Assembly (NCBI GenBank): GCA_947503935.1
Contig: CANNFR010000014.1
Span: 1-64,000, forward strand
Direction of reading: 5' to 3'
Length of the DNA: 64,000 nt
Source of the DNA: an uncultured Paracoccaceae bacterium
Lineage (GTDB): Bacteria > Pseudomonadota > Alphaproteobacteria > Rhodobacterales > Rhodobacteraceae
How positions within the stretch are numbered: the stretch's first letter is position 1; every line of letters begins with the position of its first letter. Under the pieces are notes generated by a model. The model was not told the origin of the DNA. It searched no databases and worked only from the letters and a program-made list of their open reading frames with translations. The translations under genes and the position numbers were made by a program. Shown here in pieces: positions 54,418 through 62,947 of this stretch.

Positions 54418-55026
54418 TCATGCAAGGCCGTAAAGCGCCGCGAAGGGGTCATCGTCGCGGTCGCGATGCCAGGTATATTCGCACCACCGGGCGACCTTCT
54501 CGGCGGTTTCGGTGCCGTGCATCAACGCGATGGCCCCCAGTGTCATATCCATGCCCGCCGAGACGCCTGACGAGGTCAGGAACGGCCCGTCCTCAACCCA
54601 CCTCGCCTGTTTGACCCAGGTCACATTCGGGCATTGCTCGGCCACCTCGGTAAAGGCCGCCTTGTTGGTGGTGGCCCGGCGTCCATCCAACACGCCGGCC
54701 TTCGCCAGTAGCAGGCTGCCGGTGCAGACGCTTAACGTGTATTCGGCTGCGCCCGAGGTGTCTTTGATCCAGTCCAGCAGCCGCGCATTATCAACCTCGC
54801 GACGTGTGCCGGACCCGCCCGGCACGAAAAGGATGTCGTAGGCCACGCCCTCGTCAATCTTTCTGTCCGCATGGGCGGACGGGCCCCGATTGCTGGGGAC
54901 GGCGCCCGTGCTTTCCGCGACCAGATCGATCTGGAAGAGTTTGTCGAGCATCCCAAACATGTCCAGAGGACCGAAGAGGTCGAGCAACTCGAAACCGGGG
55001 AAAATCAACGCTCCGATCTTGCGCAT
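54418..55026 (-). CDS. DJ-1/PfpI family protein
   Basis: 202 residues. GALIFPGFELLDLFGPLDMF, then LFVPGGSGTRR, and the nucleophile-elbow Cys in LSVCTGSLLLAKAGVL, followed by GVSAGMDMTLGAIAL. This is the GATase1/DJ-1 subgroup near AraC-type N-terminal domains and isonitrile hydratase. Substrate unknown. ATG 55026 is chosen; the longer frame overlaps the GH42 fusion gene. Last gene of the minus-strand galactoside operon, 10 bp after its neighbour. Confidence 0.85.
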   Translation of the reverse strand: MRKIGALIFPGFELLDLFGPLDMFGMLDKLFQIDLVAESTGAVPSNRGPSAHADRKIDEGVAYDILFVPGGSGTRREVDNARLLDWIKDTSGAAEYTLSVCTGSLLLAKAGVLDGRRATTNKAAFTEVAEQCPNVTWVKQARWVEDGPFLTSSGVSAGMDMTLGAIALMHGTETAEKVARWCEYTWHRDRDDDPFAALYGLA

Positions 55027-55036
55027 CTTGTGATCC

Positions 55037-57919
55037 TTAATCCTTGGTTTTCGTGAAGGTCCACGACGTCGTCTGCCGATAGGTTTTGCCAGGCTGCAGC
55101 AGAATCGATGGAAAGTCCGGAAAACTGGGCGCGTCGGGCCAGCTTTGCGCCTCAAGCGCGATCCCGTTGGGGTTGCCGTCATACACCTGCAATCCGGTCT
55201 CACTGGTGCGCAGCTCCATTGTTACGGCATCGCCGCTGAGCCAAGCCACCGGCGACGGGCTGCCGCGCTTGTCCGCCAGACAGAGACAATGATCGTAATT
55301 CTGGCTTCCAACCAGACGACCGGTGCGGAAATCAAACCGTTTACCCTCGACCGAGGCGATCTGACCGGTGGGCAATCGTTCGTCATCGGTGGGCAGATAG
55401 CGGTTGGCGGCCACTTGCAGCTTCTGCGGCCCGCCGAGGCACCAATAGCTGTGGTTGGCCAGGTTCATCAGGGTCGGCGCATCGGTGGTGGCGCTCAGGT
55501 CCAGCCGCAGACGGCTTGGCGCCTCGATGCTGTAGATCGCCGAAATCGTCCGATTGCCGGGAAACCCGCCGACACCATCCGCCAGATCAAGGGTCAGGAT
55601 GACCGCGTCCTCGTCAACCCGTTCGACCTGCCAGAGTTGGGCATGGGTGCCAGAGGTGCCGCTGTGCAGCGTGTTGTGGCCGTCATTCGCCTCAAGCTGA
55701 TAGGCCTTGCCCTCAACCGTCACCGCGCCGCCGCGCAGCCGGTTCGCGACCGGCCCGACGATCGCCCCGGCATATCTCATCGTGCCGTCGTAATCGGCCA
55801 GAGTCTCGCCGCCGCAGGTCAGGTTATGGTCCACGCCGTCCAGGCGAATGTCTTGCAAGATCGCCCCGTAATTCAGCACGCTGACCGTAAGAAGGCCCGC
55901 GCGGATCGTGACGCGTTCGACATCCTCGTCTTTTTGCGTGGTGCCGAGGGGCACACGGGTCGCCTGGTTCGGTGCGCTGCGCTCGGCGGCGGGCAGGGGC
56001 CACCATTGCACACCGGCGGGCGGGATCGTCGTGTCCTGAAACGCGACCGGCGTCGGACCGTAGTTGAACGCAAAGCGATGCGTGGCGCTGTCGCGCAGGC
56101 GCAGACCCTCGGGCAGTTCGGTGGTGGCGATGCCCTCTTCGCGGCAGGCATCCGCCAGAATGCGGGTCAGCGCGGTATCGCATGGCCAGCCGCCGAGGTA
56201 GGACAGCCATCCGCTGCGCAAAAGCACCTTGTGGCCGTCGGTCGTCAGCTCGACCATTTCGGCATCGCCTTCCAGATGCTCCAGCCAATGGCGAACTTCG
56301 CCGCCACCTTTCAGCGCGTGGGCGGTGCCGGGCGGCAGGCTTTCCACCTTGCTGACGATGATATCGATGCCGTCCAGTGCGGGCGGCAGAGGCACGGGGA
56401 TCGCCATTTCGGCCGTCTTGGAATGGGTGCGCGGCCCCAGAATGGCCGACCCGCCGAAGCTCTCCAGCGCGGCTTTCAGAGGGTCCGGCAGGGTCGCGAT
56501 GCCCGGCGCCAGAACCAACTTGTAGCCAGACAGATCGGTGCAATCGGGTGGCAGGATGTCGACATTCAGGCCAAGTCGCCGCAGCGCGCGGTAGAAAGCG
56601 AAGACCAGCCGGAAATAGTCGAAATCCTGTCCCTGGGGCTGCACTTCCCATGCCCAGGCCGAGGCATAGTCGAAGATCAGTGCCACATCCGCGCGGGCCG
56701 TGCCGACATCGGGCATCTCGGTCAACTCGCCCGCAACTTGGGCCGCCTCGTGAAATGCGGGCGCCGGGGCGCTGTCGGGGCGCAAGAGGCCCGCATGCAT
56801 CTGCTCTTGCGCGAAGGGCGCCTGACGCCAGCGGAAATAGAGGACCGCCTCGGCACCATGGGCAAACGCCTCCCACGCCCAAAGGCGGGCCATGCCCGGC
56901 AGGGGGGCCGCGTTCCACGGCGCCCAGTTCACGGGCCCCGGCTGCTGCTCCATCACCCACCAGCGGCCCTCGGCGGCCGAACTGCCGGAGCCCTTGGCGC
57001 CGACCGCGCGGTAGAGGTCATGGTGGAAGGCTTGAAAATCGGGGTCGCCCTGGCGCAGAAAGGTCTGCTTATGCGCCTCGGAGGCTTCAAGACGGTCGGA
57101 CAGAAAGCCCAAGGGGTAACTGTCCCAACTGGCGATATCGAGGTCTTCGCCCACGGCAAAATGGTCGAACTCGGTCACCCGGCCCATGTAATTATGGGCA
57201 ATTGGTCGGTCGGAATGCGCGCGGATGATGTGGACCTGCAGGCGGTTAAAGCTGATAACCCCGTCCGAGGCGAAGCGGCGAAAGGCCATCACATGGGCCG
57301 GGTTCGGCTCGGTCACCGTCAGGTTGGGCAGGCCGATCTCGTCGAAGCTGTCATACTCCATCGACCAGAACACGTTGCCCCAGGCCCGGTTCAACGCCTG
57401 CGGGCTTTGATAGCGCTGGGCCAGCCAGTTGCGAAACTCATGCCGGGCCGCATCGGAATAGCTGAGCGTCGTGTCGTGACAGCCATATTCATTGTCGGTC
57501 TGCCAGGCATGCACATGCGGGTGCTGGCCATAGCGCTCGGCCAGCAAGGTCACGATGCGGGCGCATTCCGTGCGATAGCCGCGATGGCTGAAACAGTAAT
57601 GCCGGCGTGAGCCGAATTCCCGCGGGCGCCCCTCGGCGTCGATGGCCAGCATGTCGGGGTGTTTGTTCAAAAGCCAGCGGGGCGGCGTCGCCGTGGGCGT
57701 GCCCAGAACCACCTTCAGCCCCGCCGCACCCAGCACGTCGATGGCGCGGTCCAGCCACTCAAGCTCGATCTTGCCCGGCTTCGGTTCGATCCGCGACCAG
57801 GCGAATTCGCCGATTCTGACCCAGGTCAGGCCGCATTCCACCATGCGGCGCGCATCCTCGGCCCAGATATCCTCGGGCCAATGCTCAGGATAATAACAGG
57901 TGCCAAGCGTGCGCTTCAT
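55037..57919 (-). CDS. GH42 beta-galactosidase fused to aldose 1-epimerase
   Basis: 960 residues. Residues about 1-640 are a GH42 beta-galactosidase: TIM barrel with acid/base Glu144 in WQTDNEYG and nucleophile Glu324 in WVMEQQPG, then the trimerisation and beta domains. Residues about 658-960 are a complete galactose mutarotase (VLNYGAILQDIRLDG, ANDGHNTLHSG, NLANHSYWCLGG, IALEAQSW). Releasing beta-galactose and converting its anomer in one chain would feed the galactose dehydrogenase. AGGAAG before ATG 57919 fixes the start. Fusion is open-frame with no hint of a stop. Confidence 0.92.
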   Translation of the reverse strand: MKRTLGTCYYPEHWPEDIWAEDARRMVECGLTWVRIGEFAWSRIEPKPGKIELEWLDRAIDVLGAAGLKVVLGTPTATPPRWLLNKHPDMLAIDAEGRPREFGSRRHYCFSHRGYRTECARIVTLLAERYGQHPHVHAWQTDNEYGCHDTTLSYSDAARHEFRNWLAQRYQSPQALNRAWGNVFWSMEYDSFDEIGLPNLTVTEPNPAHVMAFRRFASDGVISFNRLQVHIIRAHSDRPIAHNYMGRVTEFDHFAVGEDLDIASWDSYPLGFLSDRLEASEAHKQTFLRQGDPDFQAFHHDLYRAVGAKGSGSSAAEGRWWVMEQQPGPVNWAPWNAAPLPGMARLWAWEAFAHGAEAVLYFRWRQAPFAQEQMHAGLLRPDSAPAPAFHEAAQVAGELTEMPDVGTARADVALIFDYASAWAWEVQPQGQDFDYFRLVFAFYRALRRLGLNVDILPPDCTDLSGYKLVLAPGIATLPDPLKAALESFGGSAILGPRTHSKTAEMAIPVPLPPALDGIDIIVSKVESLPPGTAHALKGGGEVRHWLEHLEGDAEMVELTTDGHKVLLRSGWLSYLGGWPCDTALTRILADACREEGIATTELPEGLRLRDSATHRFAFNYGPTPVAFQDTTIPPAGVQWWPLPAAERSAPNQATRVPLGTTQKDEDVERVTIRAGLLTVSVLNYGAILQDIRLDGVDHNLTCGGETLADYDGTMRYAGAIVGPVANRLRGGAVTVEGKAYQLEANDGHNTLHSGTSGTHAQLWQVERVDEDAVILTLDLADGVGGFPGNRTISAIYSIEAPSRLRLDLSATTDAPTLMNLANHSYWCLGGPQKLQVAANRYLPTDDERLPTGQIASVEGKRFDFRTGRLVGSQNYDHCLCLADKRGSPSPVAWLSGDAVTMELRTSETGLQVYDGNPNGIALEAQSWPDAPSFPDFPSILLQPGKTYRQTTSWTFTKTKD

Positions 57920-57977
57920 CTTTGATCTTCCTGATTGAGGCCGCCCAGACCGACGAGTCGTGGCGAGATGATCAAAA

Positions 57978-58826
57978 TCACAAGATGACGCGATGTTCCA
58001 GTTGCCCTTTGGCATCAACTTTAGCGGCAAAGGTCATGCCCGACATCGGATGGGCGGCGCGGTCGGCCAGGCTGACCCCTTGCAAGGCCGAGGTGCAAAA
58101 GAGCGTGGTCATGTCTTCGCCACCGAAGGCCGGGCACGAGGTATGGGCCGCGGGGAACGCCACGCTTGCCCGTCGGTCGCCATCCGGCCCGTAGCATGAC
58201 ACGCGAAAGGCGCCCCATTCGGCCAGCCAGAGATTGCCGCGCGCATCCACGACCGCGCCATCGGGGTTCAGCCCTTCGCTGCGCAGATCAAGATGCACTT
58301 CGGGCGCCCCCCTGGGCCAGCCCTTGTCGTCAAGGTGGGTCCGCATCACCTTGCCCGTCACCGTGTCCGAGAAATAGGCGGTCGGGCCATCGGGCGCGAA
58401 GCAGATTGAGTTCGAGATTGTGATCGGCGCGAAAAGCTGGCGCAACTCGCCACGGTAATAGCGATAGATCGCGCCGAGGTCCGGCTCGGCATTCTTGCCC
58501 ATCGTGCCGATCCAGAAGCCGCCTTGCGGATCGGCCCGCCCGTCATTCGAGCGGGTGCGAGTGTCTTCGGCCTCAAGCGGCAGCAGGTCTTCTGTCGCGC
58601 CACTGGTCAGATCGAAGCGGTGAAGGCCCACCTTGGACGCGATCAGCAAGGTGTCACGGTCGACCCAACCCGCGGCCGAGACATGGTGTGGAAACGCCCA
58701 CTCCTGTCCGGGCGTCATCAGCTTGCGGCCCATGATATCGAACCAGAAAAGCTGGCCGCGCTCAGGGTGCCAAAGCGGCCCTTCGCCCAGCTGGCAGGCG
58801 CGATCGTCGAAAACCTCGGCCGTCAT
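57978..58826 (-). CDS. SMP-30/gluconolactonase family lactonase
   Basis: 282 residues forming a six-bladed beta-propeller: [21 protein letters not shown] (metal Glu), [59 protein letters not shown]. The family hydrolyses aldonolactones with a divalent metal; position between dgoA and the beta-galactosidase makes galactono-1,4-lactone the likely substrate. Start overlaps the dgoA stop by 4 bp. Confidence 0.88.
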   Translation of the reverse strand: MTAEVFDDRACQLGEGPLWHPERGQLFWFDIMGRKLMTPGQEWAFPHHVSAAGWVDRDTLLIASKVGLHRFDLTSGATEDLLPLEAEDTRTRSNDGRADPQGGFWIGTMGKNAEPDLGAIYRYYRGELRQLFAPITISNSICFAPDGPTAYFSDTVTGKVMRTHLDDKGWPRGAPEVHLDLRSEGLNPDGAVVDARGNLWLAEWGAFRVSCYGPDGDRRASVAFPAAHTSCPAFGGEDMTTLFCTSALQGVSLADRAAHPMSGMTFAAKVDAKGQLEHRVIL

Positions 58827-59425
58827 TCGGTCGCGTCCCAGGCATCGGCCAGGGCGCGGGCGCGGGTGGCGACCTCGGCCGCGCTCAGCCCCGGCGTGTA
58901 GAGCGCCGTCCCGATGCCAAAGCCCGAGGCCCCCGCCTGGCGCCAGCCGGCGAAATCCTTAGGCCCCGCGCCGCCGACCGCGAAGACCTCACAATCGGTG
59001 GGCAGGACGGCGCGCAAGGCCTTGATGCCCGCGGGGCCCATCAGATTGGCCGGGAAAATCTTCAGCCCGTCGGCGCCGTTGGCCAAAGCGGCAAAGCATT
59101 CGGTTGCGGTGAAGCAGCCCGGAAAGCTCTGCATTCCCAACCGCTTGGTCGCGCGAATGACCTCGGGGTCCATATTGGGCGAGACGATCAGCCGCCCGCC
59201 CACATTGCTGACATGGGCGACCTCGTCAGGGGTCAGCACCGTGCCCGCGCCGATCATTGCCTGATCGCCCACGGCCTGGGCCATCGCGCCGATGCTGTCA
59301 TAGGGCTCGGGCGAGTTCAGCGGCACCTCGATCCGGGTGATCCCTGCCTCGACTAGGGCGCGGGCGATTGGCGCGGCCTCGGGCGGGGTGATGCCGCGCA
59401 GGATGGCGATGATGGGTCGGCTCAT
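58823..59425 (-). CDS. dgoA: 2-Dehydro-3-deoxy-6-phosphogalactonate aldolase
   Basis: 200 residues, class I KDPG-type aldolase barrel. [35 protein letters not shown], and the Schiff-base Lys in [24 protein letters not shown] is also typical. It splits KDPGal into pyruvate and glyceraldehyde 3-phosphate. Overlaps dgoK upstream and the lactonase downstream by 4 bp each. Confidence 0.93.
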   Translation of the reverse strand: MSRPIIAILRGITPPEAAPIARALVEAGITRIEVPLNSPEPYDSIGAMAQAVGDQAMIGAGTVLTPDEVAHVSNVGGRLIVSPNMDPEVIRATKRLGMQSFPGCFTATECFAALANGADGLKIFPANLMGPAGIKALRAVLPTDCEVFAVGGAGPKDFAGWRQAGASGFGIGTALYTPGLSAAEVATRARALADAWDATE

Positions 59426-60321
59426 TGGGCGGTTTCCTTCAAAAGGACGCGTGCGGCGGCCAGCCCGGCCTGGGTCATCGCCTCGGCATCGGTCATGACC
59501 GGTGCAGCGCCTTGGGCTGTCAGCGCCTGGGCGTAGAGATCAGCCAGCCCGGGCGCGCCGATCACGGCCACGTTCTGGCCCAGCCAATAGGGCCGCGCCG
59601 CCGCCAGTTCGGCGCCGATCAGCAGGCCCGACAGGCGTGCCCGCGCCTCGGCGCTGTTGCTTTGGCCCAAAAGCCCGCTGGCGCGGATACCGAAGAGGTG
59701 GCCCGCCAGACGCTCGGGCCGGGCCATCGCATCCGACAGCGCCTCGGCAAAGGCCGCATCGCTCCACGCCTCGCCCATGCTGTGGCGCAGGACCGAGTGT
59801 TGCGACAAGAGCGAGAAGACCTCGCCGGTCATGAAGCTGGCGAAGCTGACCACCTCGCCCGCGCTGATATGGGCCCATTTCGTATGGGTGCCGGGCAGGC
59901 AGAGAACGCCGTCGAAACCGGGGTTCAGCGCCAGAAAACCCGCGATCTGGGTTTCCTCGCCGCGCATGACGTCGGCCGGTTTGTCTTGCTTGAGGCCTGG
60001 GACGATATGCACGATCAGCCGCGTGTCGCGGGCGGGCGCGAGGGCCAGTGGGCCGCCCAGCGGCGGGGCCGGCACGGGGCGGTAGCCCGCATCGACCCAG
60101 CCCTGACGCGAGCCGACCATGCCGCAGGCCACGATATGGGTTGGGCTGTCGATCCAGCCTTCGATCAGTTTCAGGAGCGCGGGCTCAAACCCGTCGGCCG
60201 CAAGACGGCCCATGCCATCATCGGATTGCGCGGCTGACAGAACCGCGCCGTCGGACCCGATCGCCCAGGCCCTCAGGTGCGTGGTGCCCCAGTCGACGGC
60301 GATCCAGGCGGGGGCAATCAT
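59422..60321 (-). CDS. dgoK: 2-Dehydro-3-deoxygalactonokinase
   Basis: 299 residues of the DGOK family (actin/hexokinase-like ATPase fold): [17 protein letters not shown] at the N-terminus, [17 protein letters not shown], and [19 protein letters not shown]. It phosphorylates 2-keto-3-deoxygalactonate with ATP. The stop overlaps dgoA and the start overlaps the dehydrogenase gene, giving a tight operon. Confidence 0.93.
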   Translation of the reverse strand: MIAPAWIAVDWGTTHLRAWAIGSDGAVLSAAQSDDGMGRLAADGFEPALLKLIEGWIDSPTHIVACGMVGSRQGWVDAGYRPVPAPPLGGPLALAPARDTRLIVHIVPGLKQDKPADVMRGEETQIAGFLALNPGFDGVLCLPGTHTKWAHISAGEVVSFASFMTGEVFSLLSQHSVLRHSMGEAWSDAAFAEALSDAMARPERLAGHLFGIRASGLLGQSNSAEARARLSGLLIGAELAAARPYWLGQNVAVIGAPGLADLYAQALTAQGAAPVMTDAEAMTQAGLAAARVLLKETAQ

Positions 60322-61088
60322 CCGGTGACCACCACGCCGCCATCAATGACAAGTGCTTGACCCGTCATCATTTTCGATGCTTTCGAGGCGAGAAACAGTA
60401 CACCGCCCACGATATCATCGGGCTCAAGCGCGTCGCTCAGGCATTGCCGGTCGAGATGGGCCTGCAGCCCTTCGGGCGTGACCCAGAGGTCCTTTTGCTT
60501 TTGCGTCAGCACCCATCCCGGGGCAAGCGCGTTGACGCGGATTCGGTCGGGGCCGAACTCGCGCGCCAGGCTGCGGGTCAGCCCGTTGATGCCGGAATTG
60601 GCGGTGGTGTAGGCGGGGTAGCCCGCATTGCCCATCATGTAGCTGATCGACGAGAAGTTGACGATCGACCCGCCGCCTGCATTTTTCATCATCGGAACAA
60701 CGGCTTGGGCGGCGAAGAAATAGGCCTTGAGGTTGATGGCCATCGACCAGTCCCAAAACTCCTCATCGACCTCTAGTGTCTTGTGGCGCTTGTCGTTGGC
60801 GGCGTTGTTGACCAGCACTGTCACCGGGCCATGGGCCTCGGCGGCCTGGCCGATGGCGGCTTTCAGGGCCGCGATATCGGTGATGTCGCATTGGATGAAA
60901 AGCGGCCGGGTGCCGGTGGCTTCTTCCATCTCATCGCAGAAGGCGGTGCTGTCCGAGCGTTGGACGAAGGCGACCTTGGCGCCTTGCCGGAGGAACCCCT
61001 CGGTCAGCGCGGCGCCGATGCCGGACCCGCCCCCGGTGATGAAGACCGAGGCGCCCTTGAGGTCGTGGAAGGTGGCCGGAACGTTCAT
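60318..61088 (-). CDS. SDR family D-galactose 1-dehydrogenase
   Basis: 256 residues. Rossmann motif FITGGGSGIGAALTEGF, NNAAND, catalytic Ser-Tyr-Lys region NFSSISYMMGNAGYPAYTTANSG (Tyr followed by TTAN rather than YxxxK), and LAPGWVLT. SDRs of this type in De Ley-Doudoroff clusters oxidise galactose to its lactone with NAD(P). ATG 61088 with GGGAGGAG upstream. The YxxxK lysine appears replaced by asparagine (YTTAN), which deserves checking. Confidence 0.82.
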   Translation of the reverse strand: MNVPATFHDLKGASVFITGGGSGIGAALTEGFLRQGAKVAFVQRSDSTAFCDEMEEATGTRPLFIQCDITDIAALKAAIGQAAEAHGPVTVLVNNAANDKRHKTLEVDEEFWDWSMAINLKAYFFAAQAVVPMMKNAGGGSIVNFSSISYMMGNAGYPAYTTANSGINGLTRSLAREFGPDRIRVNALAPGWVLTQKQKDLWVTPEGLQAHLDRQCLSDALEPDDIVGGVLFLASKASKMMTGQALVIDGGVVVTG

Positions 61089-61121
61089 GGGCAGGCTCCT
61101 CCCAAAGAGGCAAAACAGGGC

Positions 61122-61159
61122 TGCACAGAACGTGCACCAGATGTGCACCGGGCGTGCAC
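61122..61159. promoter_or_regulatory. 11-bp-period TGCAC array upstream of galactose dehydrogenase
   Basis: TGCAC occurs at 61122, 61133, 61144 and 61155, exactly 11 bp apart; the last three are GTGCAC palindromes. It lies in the 97-bp spacer between the galactonate dehydratase stop and the dehydrogenase start, 34 bp from the latter. The helical phasing suggests a multimeric regulator or successive operator sites. Confidence 0.55.
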
Positions 61160-61185
61160 TGAATTGATCGCGCGGGTTTCGGGCA

Positions 61186-62892
61186 TCAATGGCTCTCCCT
61201 CGTGACGGGGCGGGTGTCTTTGCCGCGCAGAAAATCGAGGTCGGCACCCTCATGCGATTGCATCACGGTGTCGATATAGAGCTTGGCATAGCCGCGCTGG
61301 TAATGCGGCGGCGTGGGCGCCCAGGCGGCGCGGCGTTCGGCCAGATCGGCGTCGGAGACCAAAAGGTCCAGCCTGCCTTCCGACGCGGACAGCCTGATGC
61401 GGTCGCCGGCTTTCACCAGCGCCAAGGTGCCACCCGCCTCGGCCTCGGGCGAGACATGCAAGACGACGGTGCCATAGGCGGTGCCCGACATGCGCGCGTC
61501 CGAGACGCGCACCATGTCGCGCACGCCTTGCTGCACCAGCTTCTTCGGGATCGGCATGTTGCCGACCTCGGGCATGCCGGGATAGCCCTTGGGGCCGCAG
61601 CCTTTGAGCACCAGGATCGTATCGGCCGTGACCGGCAGATCGTCACGGTCGATATTGGCTTTCATGTCTTCGATAGTCTCGAAGACGAAGGCCTCGGCCT
61701 CATGCTCCAGCAGGCTGTCGGTCGCGGCCGAGGGTTTCACGATGGCGCCGTTGGGCGCGAGGTTGCCTTTCAGCACGCGCAGGCCCGCAGCGGGTTTCAG
61801 CGGCTGGTCGAAGGCGTGGATGACCTCGCGGTTGAAGCATTCGGCGCCTTCTGCATAGGCCGAGATGTCCTTGGCCAGCACGGTATTGGCGGGGCGGAGG
61901 TGGGATTTCAGCTCGGCCAGCACGGCGGGCATGCCGCCGGCATAGCAGAAATCCTCCATCAGGAAGGCGCCGGACGGCATGCAGTTGACGAGAAGCGGCA
62001 TGGGGCCGCCGATCTCAAAATCCTCCAGTGTCAGCGGCACCTCCATGCGGCCCGCAATGGCCAGAAGATGGACGACCGCGTTGGTCGAGCCGCCGACGGC
62101 GGCATTGGCGAGGATGGCGTTCTCAAAACTTTCGCGGGTGAGGATTTTGGAGAGGTTCAGGTCTTCCTCAACCATCTCGACGATGCGTTTGCCGGTGAGG
62201 TGCGCCAGTGCCATGCGGCGGGCGTCGACCGCCGGAAGCGCGGCGTTGGTGGGGAGCGACAGGCCCATGGCTTCCACCAGCGAGGCCATCGTGGACGCCG
62301 TGCCCATCGTCATGCAGACCCCGGCCGAGCGGGACATGCCGCTTTCGGCGGCCATGAAGTCCTGCAAGGTCATCTCGCCCGCGCGGACGGCTTCGGAGAA
62401 TTTCCAGACATCGGTGCCAGAGCCGATATCCTTGCCCTGCCATTTGCCGTTCAACATCGGGCCAGAGGAGACGACGATCGTCGGCAGATCGACCGAGGCC
62501 GCGCCCATGAGCTGGCCCGGCGTGGTCTTGTCGCAACCACCGAGGAGCACCACGCCGTCGATGCCGTAGGCGCGGATCGATTCCTCGACATCCATGGCCA
62601 GGAGGTTGCGGAAGAGCATTGCGGTGGGCTTCATCTGCGTCTCGCCCAGCGACATGACCGGGAATTCCACCGGGAAGCCGCCCGCCTCCCACACCCCGCG
62701 CTTGACGCCTTCGGCCAGCGTGCGGAGGCCGTGGTTGCAGGGGGTGAGTTCCGACCAGGTGTTGCAGATGCCGATGATCGGTCGGCCGTCGAAGACGTGG
62801 TCGGGAAAGCCCTGGTTCTTCATCCACGAGCGGTGGATGAAGCCGTCCTTGTCATGCTTGCCATACCAGGCGCGGTTTCTGCGGTCGGTCAT
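61186..62892 (-). CDS. IlvD/Edd family sugar-acid dehydratase (probable galactonate dehydratase)
   Basis: 568 residues of the dihydroxy-acid/phosphogluconate dehydratase family. IGICNTWSELTPCNHGLR and LLGGCDKTTPGQLMGAAS carry Fe-S cysteines; SAGVCMTMGTASTMASL the third. It closely resembles pentonate/hexonate dehydratases such as L-arabonate dehydratase. In this operon it would convert D-galactonate to 2-keto-3-deoxygalactonate, replacing the unrelated DgoD; L-arabonate is an alternative substrate. Start 62892 begins MTDRRNRAWYG. Confidence 0.9.
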   Translation of the reverse strand: MTDRRNRAWYGKHDKDGFIHRSWMKNQGFPDHVFDGRPIIGICNTWSELTPCNHGLRTLAEGVKRGVWEAGGFPVEFPVMSLGETQMKPTAMLFRNLLAMDVEESIRAYGIDGVVLLGGCDKTTPGQLMGAASVDLPTIVVSSGPMLNGKWQGKDIGSGTDVWKFSEAVRAGEMTLQDFMAAESGMSRSAGVCMTMGTASTMASLVEAMGLSLPTNAALPAVDARRMALAHLTGKRIVEMVEEDLNLSKILTRESFENAILANAAVGGSTNAVVHLLAIAGRMEVPLTLEDFEIGGPMPLLVNCMPSGAFLMEDFCYAGGMPAVLAELKSHLRPANTVLAKDISAYAEGAECFNREVIHAFDQPLKPAAGLRVLKGNLAPNGAIVKPSAATDSLLEHEAEAFVFETIEDMKANIDRDDLPVTADTILVLKGCGPKGYPGMPEVGNMPIPKKLVQQGVRDMVRVSDARMSGTAYGTVVLHVSPEAEAGGTLALVKAGDRIRLSASEGRLDLLVSDADLAERRAAWAPTPPHYQRGYAKLYIDTVMQSHEGADLDFLRGKDTRPVTRESH

Positions 62893-62912
62893 GTTGTGCT
62901 CGATGCGTAGAG

Positions 62913-62933
62913 GTCCCGGGTCAGGCCCGGGAC
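62913..62933. repeat. Palindromic GTCCCGGG hairpin
   Basis: Perfect GTCCCGGG-TCAGG-CCCGGGAC in the 55-bp spacer between the GH4 gene and the dehydratase. This palindrome is a familiar dispersed intergenic repeat in alphaproteobacteria. As an intra-operon hairpin it may affect mRNA stability. Confidence 0.65.
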
Positions 62934-62947
62934 GGCGTGGGAAGGGA

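Noticed and set aside
55145-57610. 821-residue plus-strand ORF
   Set aside because: Entirely antisense to the GH42-mutarotase gene; composition typical of a GC-rich shadow frame.
61189-62910. 573-residue plus-strand ORF
   Set aside because: Antisense to the IlvD-type dehydratase.
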